From: Gulosibacter massiliensis
GTDB lineage: Bacteria > Actinomycetota > Actinomycetes > Actinomycetales > Microbacteriaceae
DNA: 7,618 nt
Assembly: GCA_945901035.1 (NCBI GenBank)
Contig: CAMDKN010000060.1
Span: forward strand, 1 to 7,618
Direction: 5' to 3'
Shown here: positions 5,522 through 7,618 of the stretch, in pieces
Layout: every line of letters begins with the position of its first letter
Position numbering within the stretch: position 1 is the stretch's first letter
Notes under the pieces: model-generated
Database searches by the model: none
The model's input: only the letters and a program-made list of their open reading frames with translations
What the model was told of the DNA's origin: nothing
Position numbers and translations under genes: made by a program

Positions 5522-5788
5522 GTGACTGACGAAATCACTCCCGGCTCCGTCGCTGCGGGCGGCGAACGGAAAAAGAGCGTTTTCGGACGCCTCGCGCAGT
5601 TCCTGGGCGAGGTTGTCATCGAACTTCGCAAGGTTGTCACCCCGACCCGCAAAGAACTGATCACCTATACGTCGGTCGTGTTGGTGTTCGTCATCATCAT
5701 GATGGCCATCATTTCGAGCCTCGACATCGTGATCGGGCTCTTGATTGGAATGATTTTTGGCAACGGCCCACTTCCGTGGGAAAACTAA
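5522..5788 (+). CDS. secE: Preprotein translocase subunit SecE
   Basis: SecE is the small essential membrane subunit that clamps SecY in the SecYEG export channel. The 88-residue protein has a polar N-terminus, an amphipathic helix (FGRLAQFLGEVVIELRKVV, about 21-39) and the conserved hinge VVTPTRKEL (38-46). A single membrane segment follows at about 51-79 (VVLVFVIIMMAI...GLLIGMIFG), which is the short, one-helix form typical of most bacteria. The motif usually reads WPTR; here Thr replaces Trp, a form I recall from other Micrococcales. The GTG start is preceded by GAAAGG eight bases upstream; in-frame codons further upstream run through the tRNA and are not coding. nusG follows after 20 bp. 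Confidence 0.95.
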   Translation: MTDEITPGSVAAGGERKKSVFGRLAQFLGEVVIELRKVVTPTRKELITYTSVVLVFVIIMMAIISSLDIVIGLLIGMIFGNGPLPWEN

Positions 5789-5808
5789 CGAATTAAGGAT
5801 CAACTCTC

Positions 5809-6549
5809 GTGACGGAAAACCACACTGACGACACTGACCTGTCGACAACCACCGATGACGCCGAGCTCGACGAGGAGCTCGACGTTCTCGAAGAAACCGC
5901 AGACCCCGAAGCCGACGCGGTCGTTGACGCCGAGCCCGAAGAAGATCCGTACGCCGATTTCAAAAAGGAACTTCGCCGCAAGCCGGGAAACTGGTACGTC
6001 GTGCACTCGTATGCGGGTTACGAGAAGAAGGTCAAGACCAACATCGAGAACCGCGTCATCGCGATGAACATGCAGGACGACATCTACGAGGTCGCTGTAC
6101 CCCTCGAAGACATCGTCGACATCAAGAACGGCCAGCGCAAGCTCGTCACTCGCGTTCGCGTCCCGTCGTATGTTCTGGTGCGGATGACGCTGAACGAGAA
6201 CTCGTGGTCGACCGTTCGCCACACTCCCGGAGTCACCGGGTTCGTCGGGAACGCACACAACCCGATTCCGCTGTCGTTCCAGGACGCTTTCGACATGCTC
6301 AAGACGGAAGCCCCGATCGAGGGTGCCCGTTCCGCTGGCGGACTCAAGACGTCGGGTCAGCGCGAAATGACCGTGACCACCGATTTCGAAGTCAACGAAA
6401 CGGTCGGCATCAAGGAAGGCGCTTTCGCCGGACTTCAGGGCACGATTCACGAGATTCACCTCGACACCGGCAAGGTTTCGGTCTTCATCAACGTCTTCGG
6501 ACGTGACACGGCGGTCGAATTCACGTTCGGCCAAATCGAAAAGCAGTAG
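5809..6549 (+). CDS. nusG: Transcription termination/antitermination factor NusG
   Basis: NusG binds RNA polymerase through its NGN domain and links it to Rho or to ribosomal protein S10 through its KOW domain. The 246-residue protein has an acidic extension at 1-50 (DELDEELDVLEE, AEPEEDPYADF), longer than the roughly 180-residue E. coli protein allows but usual in Actinobacteria. The NGN domain runs about 61-165 (WYVVHSYAGYEKKV, KLVTRVRVPSYVLVRM, HTPGVTGFVG). A linker follows, then the KOW domain at about 192-246 (FEVNETVGIKEGAFAGLQGTI, VFGRDTAVEFTFGQIEK). The GTG start has AAGGA at 5795-5799. The acid-rich part contains a short tandem repeat in the DNA, GAGCTCGACG twice (5863-5872 and 5875-5884), encoding ELDEELD. 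The gene lies 20 bp after secE and 78 bp before rplK. Confidence 0.97.
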   Translation: MTENHTDDTDLSTTTDDAELDEELDVLEETADPEADAVVDAEPEEDPYADFKKELRRKPGNWYVVHSYAGYEKKVKTNIENRVIAMNMQDDIYEVAVPLEDIVDIKNGQRKLVTRVRVPSYVLVRMTLNENSWSTVRHTPGVTGFVGNAHNPIPLSFQDAFDMLKTEAPIEGARSAGGLKTSGQREMTVTTDFEVNETVGIKEGAFAGLQGTIHEIHLDTGKVSVFINVFGRDTAVEFTFGQIEKQ

Positions 6550-6581
6550 CCAGAATTACCACCCGTCGCACAGGGCGCCGG

Positions 6582-6611
6582 CGTGGGAGCGCGTGACACC
6601 CGTCACGCACG
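6582..6611 (+). promoter_or_regulatory. Leader hairpin upstream of rplK, candidate L1 control site
   Basis: CGTGAC (6592-6597) pairs with GTCACG (6602-6607) around ACCC. An outer CGTG (6582-6585) can pair with CACG (6608-6611), leaving GGGAGCG (6586-6591) as a one-sided internal loop; alternatively the inner stem extends to seven pairs using G6591 and C6608. Two helices separated by an asymmetric loop resemble the general shape of L1-binding sites in rplKA messages, where L1 represses its own operon. No T-tract follows. The base pairing is seen; the L1 role is inferred. Confidence 0.4.
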
Positions 6612-6627
6612 ACAGTAAGGAAAGAAA

Positions 6628-7056
6628 ATGGCAGCAAAGAAGAAGGTCACCGGCCTCATCAAGCTCCAGATCCAGGCTGGCGCGGCTAACCCCGCTCCGC
6701 CCATCGGTCCGGCGCTCGGTCAGCACGGTGTCAACATCATGGAATTCTGCACCGCGTACAACAACGCAACGCAGGACAAGCGTGGAAACGTTATTCCCGT
6801 CGAAATCACGGTGTACGAGGACCGCTCGTTCACGTTCATCCTCAAGACGCCTCCCGCAGCTGAGCTCATCAAGAAGGCTGCCGGAGTCGCCAAGGGATCG
6901 TCGACGCCGCACACGGTCAAGGTCGCGAAGCTGACCAAAGAACAGCTGCGGTCGATCGCCGAGCAAAAGCAGGTTGACCTCAACGCCAACGACGTCGAGG
7001 CTGCCGAGAAAATCATCGCCGGCACCGCCCGCTCCATGGGCATCACGGTCGAATAA
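6628..7056 (+). CDS. rplK: 50S ribosomal protein uL11
   Basis: L11 forms the base of the GTPase-associated stalk on 23S rRNA and is the thiopeptide-antibiotic and RelA-sensing site. The 142-residue protein is full length. The N-terminal domain holds the proline-rich [20 protein letters not shown] (21-40), where substitutions give thiostrepton resistance in other species; the wild-type prolines are present. A hinge near KTPPAAEL (73-80) leads to the rRNA-binding C-terminal domain with [23 protein letters not shown] and the ending [16 protein letters not shown] at 6617-6621 lies six bases before the ATG. The gene is followed by rplA after 72 bp, the usual operon order. Confidence 0.98.
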   Translation: MAAKKKVTGLIKLQIQAGAANPAPPIGPALGQHGVNIMEFCTAYNNATQDKRGNVIPVEITVYEDRSFTFILKTPPAAELIKKAAGVAKGSSTPHTVKVAKLTKEQLRSIAEQKQVDLNANDVEAAEKIIAGTARSMGITVE

Positions 7057-7071
7057 CACCAACTTTCCACC

Positions 7072-7097
7072 AGCGGGAGAGCCGCCAGGCTCACGTT
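7072..7097 (+). promoter_or_regulatory. Hairpin in the rplK-rplA gap
   Basis: GAGCC (7079-7083) pairs with GGCTC (7088-7092) around GCCA, and AGCG (7072-7075) can weakly pair with CGTT (7094-7097), leaving GGA unpaired on one side. It is preceded by GGGAG, also found in the rplK leader. The structure lies about 16 bases before the rplA ribosome-binding site. A role in expression control is possible but unproven, and the stem is short. Confidence 0.3.
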
Positions 7098-7128
7098 CAC
7101 CGCGATTCTCTGAAGGAGAAAACACATC

Positions 7129-7618
7129 ATGGCTAAGAAATCCAAGGCGTACAACGCCGCCGTCGCCCTTCTCGAAGAGGGCAAGTTCTATTCGCCGGTC
7201 GAAGCGGTTGACATCGCCAAGCAGACCGGTTCGGCAAAGTTCAACTCGACCGTCGAGGTCGCGCTGAAGTTGGCCGTCGACCCTCGTAAGTCTGACCAGA
7301 TGGTTCGTGGAACCGTCATGCTGCCTCACGGGACCGGCAAGACCGCGCGCGTTATCGTTTTCGCGACGGGACCCGCGGCCGAAGCGGCACTCGCCGCTGG
7401 TGCGGACGAGGTCGGTGGTGTTGAACTCATCGACAAGGTTGCTGGTGGTTACACGGCCTTCGATGCAGCCGTTTCGACCCCCGAGCTCATGGGTCAGGTC
7501 GGTCGTCTCGGAAAGGTCCTCGGACCGCGAAACCTCATGCCGAACCCCAAGACCGGGACGGTCACACCGGACCCGGCAAAAGCTGTGACCGAGATCAAGG
7601 GCGGAAAAATCGAGTTCC
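7129..7618 (+). CDS. rplA: 50S ribosomal protein uL1, 3' end missing
   Basis: L1 forms the mobile stalk next to the E site, helps release deacylated tRNA, and in many bacteria represses its own operon by binding the message. The frame runs from ATG 7129 to the right edge without a stop, giving 163 complete codons; the family is about 230 residues, so about 70 are missing. It opens [19 protein letters not shown]. It carries [19 protein letters not shown] (39-57), [12 protein letters not shown] (60-71) and the L1 signature [20 protein letters not shown] (125-144), followed by KGGKIEF. AAGGAG at 7113-7118 lies ten bases before the start. The gene follows rplK in the standard order. Confidence 0.97.
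   Translation, partial: MAKKSKAYNAAVALLEEGKFYSPVEAVDIAKQTGSAKFNSTVEVALKLAVDPRKSDQMVRGTVMLPHGTGKTARVIVFATGPAAEAALAAGADEVGGVELIDKVAGGYTAFDAAVSTPELMGQVGRLGKVLGPRNLMPNPKTGTVTPDPAKAVTEIKGGKIEF

Noticed and set aside
5863..5884. Tandem GAGCTCGACG repeat as a regulatory or recombination site
   Set aside because: It lies inside nusG and encodes the acidic ELDEELD stretch, so coding of a low-complexity acidic tail explains it.
5800..7329. Long minus-strand open frames opposite nusG (5800-6534) and rplK/rplA (6556-7329)
   Set aside because: They lie antisense to highly conserved genes and show no recognisable domain. The composition matches a reverse-complement shadow.
1..7618. CRISPR array, mobile element, prophage, toxin-antitoxin or novel defence system
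   Set aside because: No spaced direct repeats, transposase or integrase motifs, or unexplained gene clusters were seen. Every stretch over about 140 bp is accounted for by housekeeping genes.

Overview
The window is a compact, moderately high-GC stretch of an actinobacterial (Actinomycetota) chromosome. It looks most like a small-genome Micrococcales or Microbacteriaceae-type organism, which is an inference. The lineage evidence is a 32-residue bS22-type ribosomal protein ([12 protein letters not shown]...) downstream of proC, a HadA/HadB-like dehydratase pair, a NusG with a long acidic N-terminal extension, a SecE with the VVTPTRKEL form of its conserved motif, frequent GTG/TTG starts, and TAnnnT -10 boxes placed directly in front of start codons (leaderless-type promoters).

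Layout. Bases 1-658 hold the 3' part of proC (proline synthesis). After about 100 bp with a likely promoter and a leader hairpin comes a tight + strand run: bS22 ribosomal protein, a glutaredoxin-like protein, a Dabb-domain protein (4-bp overlap) and a SRAP/YedK-type abasic-site protein (stop and start codons abut). A second leaderless-type promoter at 2113 begins hadA-like, hadB-like and murB; murB starts at a TTG inside the end of hadB. murB ends tail-to-tail with a minus-strand class I aminotransferase (aspC-like, 4063-5265); their two stop codons share one CTAG. The aminotransferase has its own leaderless-type promoter, divergent from the promoter region of tRNA-Trp(CCA). The tRNA is followed by secE, nusG, rplK and the first 163 codons of rplA, running off the right edge.

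How it fits together. The right half is the classic secE-nusG-rplK-rplA block, linking protein export, transcription elongation and the large ribosomal subunit (L11 and L1 stalks), with tRNA-Trp at its head. The left half is housekeeping: proline synthesis, a small-subunit ribosomal protein, thiol redox, DNA-lesion shielding, acyl dehydration and peptidoglycan precursor synthesis. I see no mobile element, phage gene, CRISPR array, toxin-antitoxin pair or defence system, and no rho-independent terminator with a T-tract.

The window does not appear to contain an undescribed biological system. The items worth a second look are in the small non-coding gaps and junctions: leader hairpins before bS22 and rplK, a perfect inverted repeat between tRNA-Trp and secE, leaderless promoters of identical geometry, a zero-spacer convergent gene end, and a hairpin just inside the TTG-started murB.
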